Assembly: GCF_014638995.1 (NCBI RefSeq) | Contig: NZ_BMFR01000007.1 | Coordinates: 1-64,000, forward strand | Length of the DNA stretch: 64,000 bases | Direction of reading: 5' to 3' | From: Virgibacillus oceani | GTDB taxonomy: Bacteria; Bacillota; Bacilli; Bacillales; Amphibacillaceae | In this document: piece after piece, positions 44,701 to 53,772 of the stretch | Numbering within the stretch: the first letter of the stretch is position 1 | Layout of the letters: the number at the start of each line of letters is the position of its first letter | Notes under the pieces: model-generated | Seen by the model: the letters and a program-made list of their open reading frames with translations, nothing else | Database searches by the model: none | Told to the model about the DNA's origin: nothing | Translations under genes and position numbers: made by a program

Positions 44701-45279
44701 CTTGTTGAAGTTTATTACGGTTTGGCACTTCAGATGCTTGCATATTTAGACGTGGTCTTATCCCAATCTGAACAATGGCTTGGTGTGAAAGCAACACCAG
44801 CTGGGGTATTGTATTTCCATGTGCATAACCCAATGATTTCCGCAAAACAAAGCATGACGGATCATGATATTGATCTTGAGATTTTTAAAAAATATAAAAT
44901 GCAAGGGCTGCTGCTTTCGGATGAGGAAATCGTTAAAATGATGGACACATCACTCGCTTCGGGGTCAAGTCAAATTGTTCCTGCAGGTGTTAAGAAAAAT
45001 GGCGGTTTTTACAGTCATTCGAATGTAGCGGACGATGACACCTTTTCAAGGATGCAAGGACATATTCATCAGTTAATGGTGAATGCCGGTATCGATATGA
45101 CTTCAGGCGGCGTGCATTTAAATCCTTATCAGCATAAGCAAAAAAACGCATGTACATTTTGTCCGTTTCATTCTGTATGTCAATTTGATCCAATTTTAGA
45201 GGAAAATAATTTCCGTAAACTTGCAGATATGAAGGATGAGGAAATATTAGGAAAACTCCTGAGCGGGGAGGAAATGTAA
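41788..45279 (+). CDS. addB: AddB, helicase-nuclease subunit
   Basis: 1163 aa from ATG 41788, seven bases after AGGGG (ATG 41782 is too close). P-loop GKAGTGKSGR near the N-terminus and the RecB-type nuclease motif IIDYKSSARG in the C-terminal domain. Four Cys for the iron-sulfur cluster are at C802, C1122, C1125 and C1131, the pattern known for AddB. With AddA it processes double-strand breaks and recognises Chi. It overlaps addA by one base (TAATG). ComK activates addAB in B. subtilis. Confidence 0.97.
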   Translation: MGIRFLLGKAGTGKSGRILDEIKEKLSANPQGPPIFYIVPDQMTFQQEYALFSDESVKGSIRTQIFSFSRLAWRILQETGGGTKQFISSIGVQMMLRKIIEEKESDWLMFQKAMEKQGFLEQLENMITEFKRYRITPEMLSSEIEHMNQFVHKESGEGALTNKLKDLSYIYEKLDFALKDNYIDSEDQLQLLAEKIKDATLLNNAEIYLDGFHRFTPQELKVVEELLKKCKQVTVALTVDDPEPVALNELDLFYQTKETFHVLRNLALENNITIKDTDILDPINGRFKDRAHFAHLEKYFDVRPAPVFEGDVPIKIAEAVHPRAEVEGAAQEIIRLVREGKYRFRDMAVFIRQTDSYHDLIDTIFRDYDIPVFIDEKRTMLNHSLIELIRSALDMLEGNWRYDAVFRVLKTGFIPSTDSDYPLTNDAIDELENYVLEYGIRSRNRWMSEKNWIFRRFRGFDQAAQTDSEKQAEQRINAYRKQVVQALQPFDEQLRSVHTIEERCRVLYEWLENLDVAERLEKMREVYDSEGQIEKGREQEQVWNAVIQLLDEMVEIAGNEPIDLSTFRQTMDAGFESLKFSHVPPSIDHVIVGTIDRSRISGMKCGFLLGVNDGAWPMKPPSDGMINEREREILAGHGMQLADSSKRKLLDDWFYMYVAFTAAKDRLWISFPLSDEEGKSKMPSQLIKRIEDLFPACSDHLLLQDPDELTDADRFITTPVKTRSALTAQLARNRKGYPVQPIWWHVLNWYMTNHAKFGTTYTILQSLYYRNKPINLSKETTEQLYPKQVKTSVSRLEMYHRCSYQHFAKYSLGLEERKTYKLDAPDIGQLFHEALKKITEWIQADGKDFAQLNKRDTDNYAHKAVADLAPILQHQILHSSNRYKYIQQKLQEVIARAAYVLSEQARQSSFSPVGLELGFGENQTLSPVTLPLPNGFELMLRGRIDRVDKAFNEESLYLRIIDYKSSARGLNLVEVYYGLALQMLAYLDVVLSQSEQWLGVKATPAGVLYFHVHNPMISAKQSMTDHDIDLEIFKKYKMQGLLLSDEEIVKMMDTSLASGSSQIVPAGVKKNGGFYSHSNVADDDTFSRMQGHIHQLMVNAGIDMTSGGVHLNPYQHKQKNACTFCPFHSVCQFDPILEENNFRKLADMKDEEILGKLLSGEEM

Positions 45280-48200
45280 TGGTTAACTGGACAAAGGAAC
45301 AAGCAGAAGCGATTTATACAGATGGCAGTGATGTACTTGTTGCTGCAGCTGCAGGCTCGGGGAAGACTGCGGTATTAGTTGAACGTATTATTCAAAAATT
45401 ACTTAATAAAGATCATCCTGTTGACATCGATACATTGCTAGTTGTTACGTTTACGAACGCGGCAGCACAGGAAATGCGGAATCGAGTAGGATTAGCATTG
45501 GAGAAAGCATTAGCTGAAGACCCAGCTTCCGCACATTTGAAAAAACAATTATCGTTACTGCAACGAGCATCGATTTCAACATTGCATTCGTTCTGCCTGG
45601 ATGTTGTAAAACAATATGCCTATTTACTGGATATTGATCCGGGATTCAGAATTGCCAATGATATGGAAACGGATTTGATTAAGCAGGAAGTAATTGATGA
45701 CTTGTTTGAAGAATGGTATGGCAAAGAACAAGGGGAAGAACAGGAGCGATTCTTTGCTGTCGTTGATCGTTTTTCCAATGATCGCAGCGATGTTGATGTA
45801 GAGAACTTAGTACTTGATCTGTACACATTTGCCGTGCAAAACCCATGGCCGGAAGAGTGGCTGGACAAGCTAGCAAATGTTTATGATATTCCAGAAAATT
45901 GGACAGAAGCAGAACTGCCATGGCTATCGATTATTAAGCGTGAAGTGAAAAGCCAATTTGAAGCGGTGAAAGAAGAAATAGCACTGGCATTAGATTTAAC
46001 TCGGGAAAGTGATGGACCATACCATTACGCGGATACAATTGATTCTGATGCGGAAAATCTCCAAAATGCTATGGCACACATAAGATCATGGGATGAATTG
46101 CAGGCATTTATGGCAACAAGTTCTTTCGCAAAATTATCATCAAAAAAAATAGACTGTTCGGATGAGAAGAAGGCGAAGGTAAAAGCATTAAGGGAAAGCT
46201 ATAAAAGTCGCTGGAACGATATGAAAAAAGGATGGTTTACAAGAGATTTAGCGAGTCACATAGAGGATATGCGGGAACTGGCTCCTGTTATTAAACAGCT
46301 CACTGAAATTGTGAAAGAGTTTAAAGCACGATTTACCGATCAAAAAAGAGAGAAGGCAATTGTTGACTTTTCCGACTTGGAACACTATTGTTTACAGCTT
46401 CTAATCGATACGTCATCGACAGCGGATTCACCAGTTCCTTCAGACGTGGCACTGCATTACAAGAAGCAATTTACGGAGCTGCTTGTGGATGAATATCAGG
46501 ATACAAACCTTGTTCAGGAAACCATTCTACGTTTAATTAGTGATCAGACTGGCCCAGGAAATATGTTCATGGTTGGTGACGTGAAACAAAGTATTTATCG
46601 TTTCCGCCATGCAGAGCCGTCCTTGTTTATCCAGAAATACAAACGATTCGCACTGGAGGAACACCAGGCGAAACGAATTGATTTAGCAAGTAACTTTCGC
46701 AGCAGGGAACAGGTGTTAATTGGTGCTAACTATATTTTTAGGCAAATTCTTGATGAAGATCTAGGTGAAATTAATTATGACAAAGATGCTGAGCTAATCT
46801 ATGCCAATAGTATGTATGATTCGCATAACTTATTAGATGCAAAGCCTGAGCTAGTGATTATCGATCGTGAGGCACCTGAGGAAAGTGAAGATGTACAAGC
46901 CGAGGATGAAAACTATCAGGATCTGGAAAAAGCCCAAATTGAGGCACGTGCGTATGCAGAAAAAATAAAAAACTGGATTGGTCAAAATGATAATTCCCCG
47001 CTGCAGGTAGTGGATAAAGTAACGCAAACACAGCGGGATGTACAATACCGGGATGTCGTCATATTACTTCGATCTATGACATGGGCGCCTGCTATTGTAG
47101 ATGAACTGAAAAAACAAGGGATACCCGTTTATGCGGAACTGTCGACTGGTTATTTTGAAGCAATTGAAGTCAAGGTTATGATGAGTTTTCTTAAAATTAT
47201 AGATAATCCGAGGCAGGACATCCCGCTAGCATCGGTGCTGCGTTCACCTATAGTGGGTATGAATGAAGAAGAACTTGCACAAATTAGGCTAACCGACAAA
47301 CGAAATACGTATTTCGATGCATTGAAAAAATTTAGTGCGCACAATACAAATGAAACAGCGAGCAAGGTAACGAAATTCCTGAAACATTTTGATCGTTTTC
47401 GTCTTTCCTCAAGGCAGGGTGCATTGTCTGATTTAATTTGGCAAATTTACCGGGAAACCGGGTATTATGATTTTGTCGGCGGGATGCCAGGTGGACGTCA
47501 GCGCCAGGCAAACTTGCGAGCACTATACGACCGTGCCAGGGGGTATGAAGCAACTTCATTTCGTGGATTGTTCCGTTTCCTCCGATTTATTGAACGAATG
47601 GAAGAACGTGGGGAAGACCTTGGTGCAGCACGGGCGCTGAGTGAACAAGAGGATGTTGTCCGAATTATGACGATCCATAAAAGTAAGGGACTTGAATTTC
47701 CGGTTGTTATTTTAGGAGCGATGGATAAGCAATTTAATTTACAGGATTTAAATCAACGGTATTTACTGCATAAAGACCTTGGTTTTGCCAGCAAATATAT
47801 TGATCCAATCAAACGAATCACATACCCAACATTGCTTTTCCATGCATTCCGTGAAGAAAAATTGCGAGAACTCTTAGCGGAGGAAATGCGTGTCTTGTAT
47901 GTTGCTCTGACAAGGGCCAAAGAAAAATTAGTCATGGTCGGCAATGTTGCATCGTTCGAAAAGAAACGGGAGAAATGGCAAACAATGGTTGACCATTCCG
48001 AATGGATACTGCCTGCCCATTTCCGCATTAAATCGAAATCATATTTAGATTGGGTAGGACCAGCATTGATCAGACACCAGTCAAATGAAGCTTTGCGAAC
48101 GGGGGAAACAGGGGATACTGTACTGGACGAGATTAAACTGGATCCTTCTGAATGGAACGTTACAATTGTACACGGCAGTCAATATGCAAACCTTGATGAA

Positions 48201-49004
48201 GTAACAGCGGAGGCAGATGCTGATTTAAAAGAAAATATCATCAATTGGCAGCCTATTAAGTTAGACGACTTAGTGCTTGAGAATGAAGTTGATGCAAGGC
48301 TTTCCTATCAATATCCATTTCAGCAAGCCGCAGTGTCACGTGCGAAACAATCCGTTACTGAAATTAAACGGCAGCGTGAACTAAAAGATGAATATAGTGC
48401 AGATCAGCTTGTTCAGCCCTTTCAGGCACCAATCGTAAAACGGCCGCAATTCATGCAAAAAGAAAAGAAAATATCAGCGGCTGAACGCGGAACGGCAATG
48501 CATACTGTCATGCAGCATATTCCATTGACAAAACCGTTGAACAATACGGAAATTCAGGAATTTGTTGAGAAACTTGTTGAGCAGGAGATACTTACTCGAC
48601 CTGAAGCGGACATTATTGATGTAGAGGCAATTGAACAATTCTTCACAACGGAGATAGGGCAGAGTTTGATAAATGCACAAGCAATTTATCGTGAAGTACC
48701 ATTCAGCATTACATTGCCAGCTGATCAGGTATATGCCTCATGGACAAGTGATACCGCTGAACAGGTATTGGTTCAAGGGGTTATCGACTGTCTGATCCCG
48801 AAAGATGATGGCTGGATAATCCTGGACTATAAAACAGATTCGATTGCTGGAGTGGTTACGGAAGAGGTTAGGGTGAAACTTGCCAAACGATATGAAACAC
48901 AAATAAACCTGTATCGGCACGCGGTAGAAAGCATTTGGCATCAACCAGTAAAAGAAACATACCTTTATTTCTTTACCAAACAATTAGTTGTACCAGTTTA
49001 TTAA
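45279..49004 (+). CDS. addA: AddA, helicase-nuclease subunit
   Basis: 1241-aa UvrD/PcrA-type helicase fused to a RecB-type nuclease. Walker A AAAGSGKT at 23-30, LLVVTFTNAAAQEM (motif Ia), VDEYQDTN (Walker B), VGDVKQSIYRFR, IMTIHKSKGLEFPVV and MRVLYVALTRAKEKL follow in order; the nuclease motif WIILDYKTD is near the C-terminus. It unwinds and degrades DNA ends up to Chi with AddB. In B. subtilis sbcDC follow; here an oxidase cluster does. Confidence 0.97.
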   Translation: MVNWTKEQAEAIYTDGSDVLVAAAAGSGKTAVLVERIIQKLLNKDHPVDIDTLLVVTFTNAAAQEMRNRVGLALEKALAEDPASAHLKKQLSLLQRASISTLHSFCLDVVKQYAYLLDIDPGFRIANDMETDLIKQEVIDDLFEEWYGKEQGEEQERFFAVVDRFSNDRSDVDVENLVLDLYTFAVQNPWPEEWLDKLANVYDIPENWTEAELPWLSIIKREVKSQFEAVKEEIALALDLTRESDGPYHYADTIDSDAENLQNAMAHIRSWDELQAFMATSSFAKLSSKKIDCSDEKKAKVKALRESYKSRWNDMKKGWFTRDLASHIEDMRELAPVIKQLTEIVKEFKARFTDQKREKAIVDFSDLEHYCLQLLIDTSSTADSPVPSDVALHYKKQFTELLVDEYQDTNLVQETILRLISDQTGPGNMFMVGDVKQSIYRFRHAEPSLFIQKYKRFALEEHQAKRIDLASNFRSREQVLIGANYIFRQILDEDLGEINYDKDAELIYANSMYDSHNLLDAKPELVIIDREAPEESEDVQAEDENYQDLEKAQIEARAYAEKIKNWIGQNDNSPLQVVDKVTQTQRDVQYRDVVILLRSMTWAPAIVDELKKQGIPVYAELSTGYFEAIEVKVMMSFLKIIDNPRQDIPLASVLRSPIVGMNEEELAQIRLTDKRNTYFDALKKFSAHNTNETASKVTKFLKHFDRFRLSSRQGALSDLIWQIYRETGYYDFVGGMPGGRQRQANLRALYDRARGYEATSFRGLFRFLRFIERMEERGEDLGAARALSEQEDVVRIMTIHKSKGLEFPVVILGAMDKQFNLQDLNQRYLLHKDLGFASKYIDPIKRITYPTLLFHAFREEKLRELLAEEMRVLYVALTRAKEKLVMVGNVASFEKKREKWQTMVDHSEWILPAHFRIKSKSYLDWVGPALIRHQSNEALRTGETGDTVLDEIKLDPSEWNVTIVHGSQYANLDEVTAEADADLKENIINWQPIKLDDLVLENEVDARLSYQYPFQQAAVSRAKQSVTEIKRQRELKDEYSADQLVQPFQAPIVKRPQFMQKEKKISAAERGTAMHTVMQHIPLTKPLNNTEIQEFVEKLVEQEILTRPEADIIDVEAIEQFFTTEIGQSLINAQAIYREVPFSITLPADQVYASWTSDTAEQVLVQGVIDCLIPKDDGWIILDYKTDSIAGVVTEEVRVKLAKRYETQINLYRHAVESIWHQPVKETYLYFFTKQLVVPVY

Positions 49005-49148
49005 ATCGTATATTTTATTGCAAACTGTTTAAAATGCTTAATTTATTTATGTTGTAATTTACGTCATTAGTATCTAAAATAAATAGCATTACATCGAATT
49101 TAACACTTTGTGACGAATTTATTGCATTTTATAATTGTTATATATTAT

Positions 49149-49188
49149 AGAGCAAATCCTTATTGGATAAGGGTTTGCTCTATTTTTT
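49149..49188 (+). terminator. addBA terminator
   Basis: AGAGCAAATCCTTAT pairs with ATAAGGGTTTGCTCT (one mismatch), then TATTTTTT. It lies 145 bp after addA, in the 311-bp gap 49005-49315, which shows nothing else apart from the promoter side of the oxidase cluster. Confidence 0.9.
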
Positions 49189-49315
49189 ATGCCCTGGATA
49201 AACATATTGAAAAATAAGGTGTAAGTAAAATCACAGCTCCTTGTGATTTAGTTCACTACCGTTAACTTGCATCGGCACTATGATAGAAGTGAAATTACAA
49301 AAGGAGGTTTTGTAA

Positions 49316-49468
49316 ATGGCAGCAGCAAACAAAAATAGTCCTAAGAAACATACAGATAATGAAAATGAAAGCTCATTAAGGGGAACGATTGTATCGGTTG
49401 GGTTTGTTGGTGCAGTCATCGTGATCATGTGGGCAGCTATTTTCGGATTGTACATGTCAAGAATTTAG
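49316..49468 (+). CDS. cbaD: ba3-type cytochrome oxidase subunit IIa
   Basis: 50-aa protein. AAAGGAGG lies eight bases before the ATG. A charged N-terminus (KNSPKKHTDNENE) precedes one membrane helix (about 23-47, GTIVSVGFVGAVIVIMWAAIF). Size and position just before subunits II and I fit the single-helix subunit IIa of ba3 oxidases, where it supplies the helix missing from the short subunit II. Confidence 0.78.
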   Translation: MAAANKNSPKKHTDNENESSLRGTIVSVGFVGAVIVIMWAAIFGLYMSRI

Positions 49469-49479
49469 GGGGAGCGTAA

Positions 49480-49941
49480 ATGCATCGCTTAGAAGAAATG
49501 TGGATTGCAATAAGTACCGGTATATTAATTATTTTTATGGTTGTCGTTGGCTATCAAACATTTGCACTCGGTATGGGGCCTCCAAGCAATAAGGAAACAA
49601 TTGACCCTCAAAAGGTGGATCAAACCGAACCATTTGACGAGCCAGGTATATCAAAAATTGGTGATAATGAATATGAAGTTGTCATGACATTACAGGCATT
49701 CGGATTTACTCCAAATAATATAGAGGTTCCAGCCGGGGCAAAAGTGAATTTCATCATGACATCAAAGGATGTTACACATGGGTTCCAAATTGCGGGAACG
49801 AATATTAATGCAATGGTTATGCCTGGTCATATTCAAAAGATATCACATACGTTTGATAAACCGGGTGAATATTTGGTGTTGTGTAATGAATATTGCGGAA
49901 CAGGGCATCAGCTTATGTCCACGACAATTACCGTTAAGTAA
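49480..49941 (+). CDS. cbaB: ba3-type cytochrome oxidase subunit II (CuA)
   Basis: 153 aa with a single N-terminal membrane helix (about 9-30) and a cupredoxin domain outside. CuA ligands are all present: H100, C135, E137, C139, H143, M146 (CNEYCGTGHQLM). Having one rather than two membrane helices is the ba3 type. It accepts electrons from cytochrome c. It starts 11 bp after subunit IIa and ends 16 bp before subunit I. Confidence 0.93.
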   Translation: MHRLEEMWIAISTGILIIFMVVVGYQTFALGMGPPSNKETIDPQKVDQTEPFDEPGISKIGDNEYEVVMTLQAFGFTPNNIEVPAGAKVNFIMTSKDVTHGFQIAGTNINAMVMPGHIQKISHTFDKPGEYLVLCNEYCGTGHQLMSTTITVK

Positions 49942-49957
49942 AGGAGGGTACTGAAAA

Positions 49958-51637
49958 ATGAAGCAAACACAAGCATTAAATTTGCAGCAGAAAACAATAA
50001 AAGCATTGGGTGTAAACACTAGTGATGCTAAAGTATCATTGTCCTATTTGTCAGTGGCTTTTCTGACATTGCTCATAGGGGGGATTTTGGGGCTGGTACA
50101 AGGCTTAGAACGGGCTGGGTTAATGGAATTGCCGCCATGGATAAACTACTATCAAGTCTTAACTGCACATGGAATTTTACTGTTATTAGTATTTTCTACT
50201 ACGTTTACAATAGGTTACCAATACGCAAATCTTTCACACGCATTAGGAGGGCTGCTTCCAAAGGTCAGAAAGTTTGCGTGGACTGGATTCATTCTTATGG
50301 TCATTGGTGTAGTACTGGCAGTTACAATGGTTGTATTGAATGAAGCATCGGTATTATACACGTTCTATCCTCCGCTTGCAGCACACCCGGTATTTTACAT
50401 TGGTTTGGTATTTGTAGTATTGGGGATATTTGCCTGTTGTATCGGAGTTTTCATTAATTACCGTCATTGGAGAAAAAACCATCCAGGACAGACAACTCCA
50501 TTACTGGCATTTTTCGCAATGGGTGTATTTGTTTTATGGTTTTTCGCAAGTATCGGTGTAACGGTCGAGGTTTTAACCTTGATTCCATGGTCGATGGGAA
50601 TCGTGGAGACGACAAATGTCATGGTCGGGCGGACGTTGTTTTGGTGGTTCGGACATTCATTGGTAAACATCTGGTACCTTGTCGCTACTTCAGCATGGTA
50701 TGTAATAGTACCTAAAATTATCGGAGGAAGGCATTTTAATGAAAAATTAATTCGTTTAGTTGTTATTTTACTCGTCATTTTAAACATTCCAGGCGGATTT
50801 CATCATCAAATCATAGACCCTGGCATCTCGGAGTCTATTAAATTCTTGCACGTATTTATGAGTCTTTCGATTGCAGTTCCATCTCTAATGACAGCATTTG
50901 CCATGTTTGCAGTGCTTGAACGTGCTGGGAGAAGAAAAGGCGGAAAAGGATTGCTTGGCTGGATTGGTAAATTGCCATGGGGCGATGTTCGCTTCCTTGC
51001 ACCAATGATTGCGATGATCGCCTTTATACCTGGTGGTGCTGGCGGAATTGTCAATACAAGCAATCAGATGAATCAGGTTATCCATAATACGTTATGGGTT
51101 GTCGGTCATTTTCATGTAACGGTCGGCATGTCGGTTGTGATGACATTTTTCGGGATTTGTTATTGGCTTATTCCATATTTAGCTAAACGTAAGCTTACAC
51201 CACAAATGAATAGGCTTGGTGTAATTCAAACCATTATCTGGACGGTGGGCATGATTCTTATGGCAGGATCACAGCATTTGGCGGGGCTTCTAGGTGATCC
51301 ACGCCGTACCTCTTATACAACGTATGGTGATCATCCAACAGCGTTAAGCTGGGTTCCATATGAATATGTTATGGGTATTGGAGCAACATTGCTGCTATTA
51401 GGCGTTATTATTCAGGTTTATGCCGTTATAAACATGATGTTCTTTGCGCCAAAAGGAAAAACTGCATTTCCAGTTTCTGAACCAGAGGATGGCGCACCTT
51501 CTGCACCAATGTGGACAGAGCGCTGGGGACTGTGGGTTGTATTACTGCTGATGGTTGTCGCAATGGCATATGTCGTACCTATAGTAGATATGATTGTTAA
51601 TGCACCTCCAGGATCACCGCCAATTAGGACCTGGTAG
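49958..51637 (+). CDS. cbaA: ba3-type cytochrome oxidase subunit I
   Basis: 559 aa, about 13 membrane helices. Low-spin heme His in VLTAHGILLLL, CuB/active-site region WWFGHSLVNIWYL, the pair FHHQIID and heme-a3 helix HNTLWVVGHFHVTVG are visible. The glutamate of A-type oxidases before the active-site His is absent, as in B-type (ba3) enzymes. It reduces O2 to water and pumps protons with high oxygen affinity. AAAGGAGGG precedes the ATG. Confidence 0.93.
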   Translation: MKQTQALNLQQKTIKALGVNTSDAKVSLSYLSVAFLTLLIGGILGLVQGLERAGLMELPPWINYYQVLTAHGILLLLVFSTTFTIGYQYANLSHALGGLLPKVRKFAWTGFILMVIGVVLAVTMVVLNEASVLYTFYPPLAAHPVFYIGLVFVVLGIFACCIGVFINYRHWRKNHPGQTTPLLAFFAMGVFVLWFFASIGVTVEVLTLIPWSMGIVETTNVMVGRTLFWWFGHSLVNIWYLVATSAWYVIVPKIIGGRHFNEKLIRLVVILLVILNIPGGFHHQIIDPGISESIKFLHVFMSLSIAVPSLMTAFAMFAVLERAGRRKGGKGLLGWIGKLPWGDVRFLAPMIAMIAFIPGGAGGIVNTSNQMNQVIHNTLWVVGHFHVTVGMSVVMTFFGICYWLIPYLAKRKLTPQMNRLGVIQTIIWTVGMILMAGSQHLAGLLGDPRRTSYTTYGDHPTALSWVPYEYVMGIGATLLLLGVIIQVYAVINMMFFAPKGKTAFPVSEPEDGAPSAPMWTERWGLWVVLLLMVVAMAYVVPIVDMIVNAPPGSPPIRTW

Positions 51638-51705
51638 ATGGAATTTGGAGGTAAGATGATTCTTGCCTCCGATTTCTGGATCTTACTACTGTAAAGGATG
51701 TGGTC

Positions 51706-52341
51706 ATGATGAAGAAGCACCACAACGCGATTGCAATTATAGTGGTATTACTTTTCGGCACTGTATTGTTTTATATAGGGACAGATGGGTTTCGTGCATT
51801 TACCGCAGAAAGCGCTAGAACGTATAAACTGCTGCAGGATAAACCGGTGTTCCCATCTGTAACATTGGAAGATAGCCAAAACAGGTCTTACACATTTAAG
51901 GAATTTGCTGATGGTAAATATGTATTTCTGACATTCATGTATACGAGCTGTACGACGGTATGTCCGCAATTGGAAATGAATATGGCTCAAGTATACGCCT
52001 TAATTCCAGACAGCTATATTGGAAAAGATATTGTTTTTCTAAGTATTAGCTTTGACCCTGAGAGAGACGATCCAAAGACATTGGCAAAATATCGAACGTA
52101 TTTTGGGAGTGACGGTGAAACATGGCGCATGGCTCGCATTACTAATAAAGAAGAATTGAAAGAACTGCTGGATAGGCTGGGTGTAGTTGTTATTCCGGAT
52201 GGGAATGGTAATTTTACACATAATTCAGCATTTTATTTGATAGGCAAACAAGGGCATTTGCTCGAAATGATGGATTTCACGAACATTGACGAAGCCGCAA
52301 GTACTGTTGCAGCAATTCTTAATGAAGAAGCGGGGGAATAA
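51706..52341 (+). CDS. SCO family copper chaperone for CuA
   Basis: 211 aa from ATG 51706 (AAAGGA seven bases upstream). An N-terminal membrane anchor (about 8-27) is followed by a thioredoxin-like fold with YTSCTTVCPQLEMN (CxxxC) and the distal His in FTHNSAFYLIG, the three copper ligands of Sco1/SenC. It delivers copper to the CuA site of the subunit II encoded upstream. It ends 3 bp before the next gene. Confidence 0.92.
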   Translation: MMKKHHNAIAIIVVLLFGTVLFYIGTDGFRAFTAESARTYKLLQDKPVFPSVTLEDSQNRSYTFKEFADGKYVFLTFMYTSCTTVCPQLEMNMAQVYALIPDSYIGKDIVFLSISFDPERDDPKTLAKYRTYFGSDGETWRMARITNKEELKELLDRLGVVVIPDGNGNFTHNSAFYLIGKQGHLLEMMDFTNIDEAASTVAAILNEEAGE

Positions 52342-52344
52342 GCC

Positions 52345-52902
52345 ATGAAACAATTCCTGTATGGTTTGGTATTATATCTTTTCTTACTTTTACCCCCTGT
52401 TGCGGCGCTGCTGGAATCTATTATGATTATTCATATGCATATGCAGATGCCACTTTTGATATTATCCGGATTTCTGATGGCACGTTTAATTCAATTAAAG
52501 TTTCCAGATTTTTTTAGGAAATGGAACAGTAACGGTGTGCCGGGAATCATGCTTTTTTCCATTATTTTAGTGTATTGGATGATTCCGCGAACAATGGATG
52601 AGGCGCTTACGATAGAGGCATCCGAACTATTTAAATTTATCAGTCTGCCATTTCTCGCGGGAGTGCCTTTGCGTGACAGCTGGAAAAAAATCAGTTCAGC
52701 CGGCAAAAATAGTGTATTTATCATTTTTATCATTCTATTTAGCTTAATGGGCTGGCTCTATATTGCAGCGGATGAGCAGATCTGCAATAATTACCTGCGA
52801 GTCGATCAAATAACACTTGGCTGGGGGTACGTAACAATGGCAGTGTGCATGGCCATCTACGTTATACAATTGATTTTTGGTGATCATTCGGAATATAAAT
52901 AA
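52345..52902 (+). CDS. Oxidase-linked membrane protein with HMHMQMP motif, unknown
   Basis: 185 aa, six hydrophobic segments. Near the end of helix 1 and in helix 2 is ESIMIIHMHMQMPLLI, an unusual run of His and Met inside the membrane that could bind copper or heme. Further conserved-looking residues are WMIPRTMDEAL and the final YIAADEQICNNYLR. GGGGGA precedes the ATG, 3 bp after the SCO gene. The layout resembles CtaG/DUF1404-type assembly proteins, but I cannot assign a family with confidence. Probable role in assembly of the ba3 oxidase. Confidence 0.72.
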   Translation: MKQFLYGLVLYLFLLLPPVAALLESIMIIHMHMQMPLLILSGFLMARLIQLKFPDFFRKWNSNGVPGIMLFSIILVYWMIPRTMDEALTIEASELFKFISLPFLAGVPLRDSWKKISSAGKNSVFIIFIILFSLMGWLYIAADEQICNNYLRVDQITLGWGYVTMAVCMAIYVIQLIFGDHSEYK

Positions 52903-53012
52903 AATAATGCAATAAAAATAGGGACAAGGTATAACTAAAACGTTGGCTCAAAAGACGAACGATTACAGTATAGAATGGTTAGAACGTTACTTTTTCAACT
53001 AGATTCTTAATT

Positions 53013-53352
53013 CGTAGTTGACGTAAACTGCGACGTAAGGAATAATTCATATTCCGATAAATTAAAACTAGCTTGAGAATATTATAAAATAACCGACAAT
53101 ATCATATGTAGTGCATTATAATCTCATTGCAATGATGAGTAGAACGAAATAGAAAAATCATTTACCCTCATACTAGCAGCCCGTATACACGGAGACTCCT
53201 GTGGGAGATGAGGCATCGGTGAGACCCCGGAGTGCGTCAGCACGAGGAGGCTCATCAGCCGCCCACGGAAAGCGTAGTGTATACGGGCTGCGGGACCAAA
53301 GAGCGTCCAAAATGATGCAAAATCACCACAAGTATTTACGTCGCAGTCTACG
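53013..53352. repeat. MITE-like repeat, family 1
   Basis: Outer arms CGTAGTTGACGTAAACTGCG at the left and TTTACGTCGCAGTCTACG at the right. Inner arms GCAGCCCGTATACAC at 53176-53190 and complement at 53277-53291 enclose 86 bp. This copy shows the element limits best. It occupies most of the 603-bp gap 52903-53505; the rest is AT-rich plus the gerP terminator. Confidence 0.88.
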
Positions 53353-53386
53353 GATAATTCGCCATAGGGATTACGAATACCATAAA

Positions 53387-53439
53387 GAAAATCCGAACTA
53401 ATACAAATTCTAATGGAAGAATTCATAGTTCGGATTTTC
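53387..53439 (-). terminator. gerP operon terminator
   Basis: GAAAATCCGAACTA pairs with TAGTTCGGATTTTC; an inner AATTC/GAATT stem lies in the loop. On the minus strand it is followed by TTTAT. It lies 67 bp beyond the gerPF stop. Confidence 0.8.
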
Positions 53440-53505
53440 CTTTGACTAAAATACATATTTCAAACTATTTTTCTTTGAGAATACATAATTTTTGGTTAAC
53501 CTGTA

Positions 53506-53724
53506 TCAAGCGTTTGCAGTTACATTCTGATCGTTTACATCGGGATCAATCGGGTTAGTCGAGCTTAATCCGTTATTTGTGCAAATAAAGTCGCCGGTAT
53601 TCAACGATCCTGATCCAGCGCTGGTTTTGGAGGTGCTTTTTGGAGATAAATAAAAGGAGTCTCCAAAGTTTACCACCCCGCCGCCAATGCTATTAATTTT
53701 TAATGGTCCAACAATAGATGGCAT
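53506..53724 (-). CDS. gerPF: GerPF, spore germination protein
   Basis: 72 aa, GerPF/GerPA family: MPSIVGPLKINSIGGGVVNFGD and SFYLSPKSTSKTSAGSGS followed by GSLNTGDF. AGAAGGTG precedes the ATG. Last gene of gerPA-PF. The GerP proteins sit in the spore coat and let germinants reach the inner-membrane receptors. It is 48 bp from gerPE. Confidence 0.93.
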   Translation of the reverse strand: MPSIVGPLKINSIGGGVVNFGDSFYLSPKSTSKTSAGSGSLNTGDFICTNNGLSSTNPIDPDVNDQNVTANA

Positions 53725-53772
53725 CTTTACACCTTCTTAAATAATTTATTTCTTAATAGGATATGACCTGAG

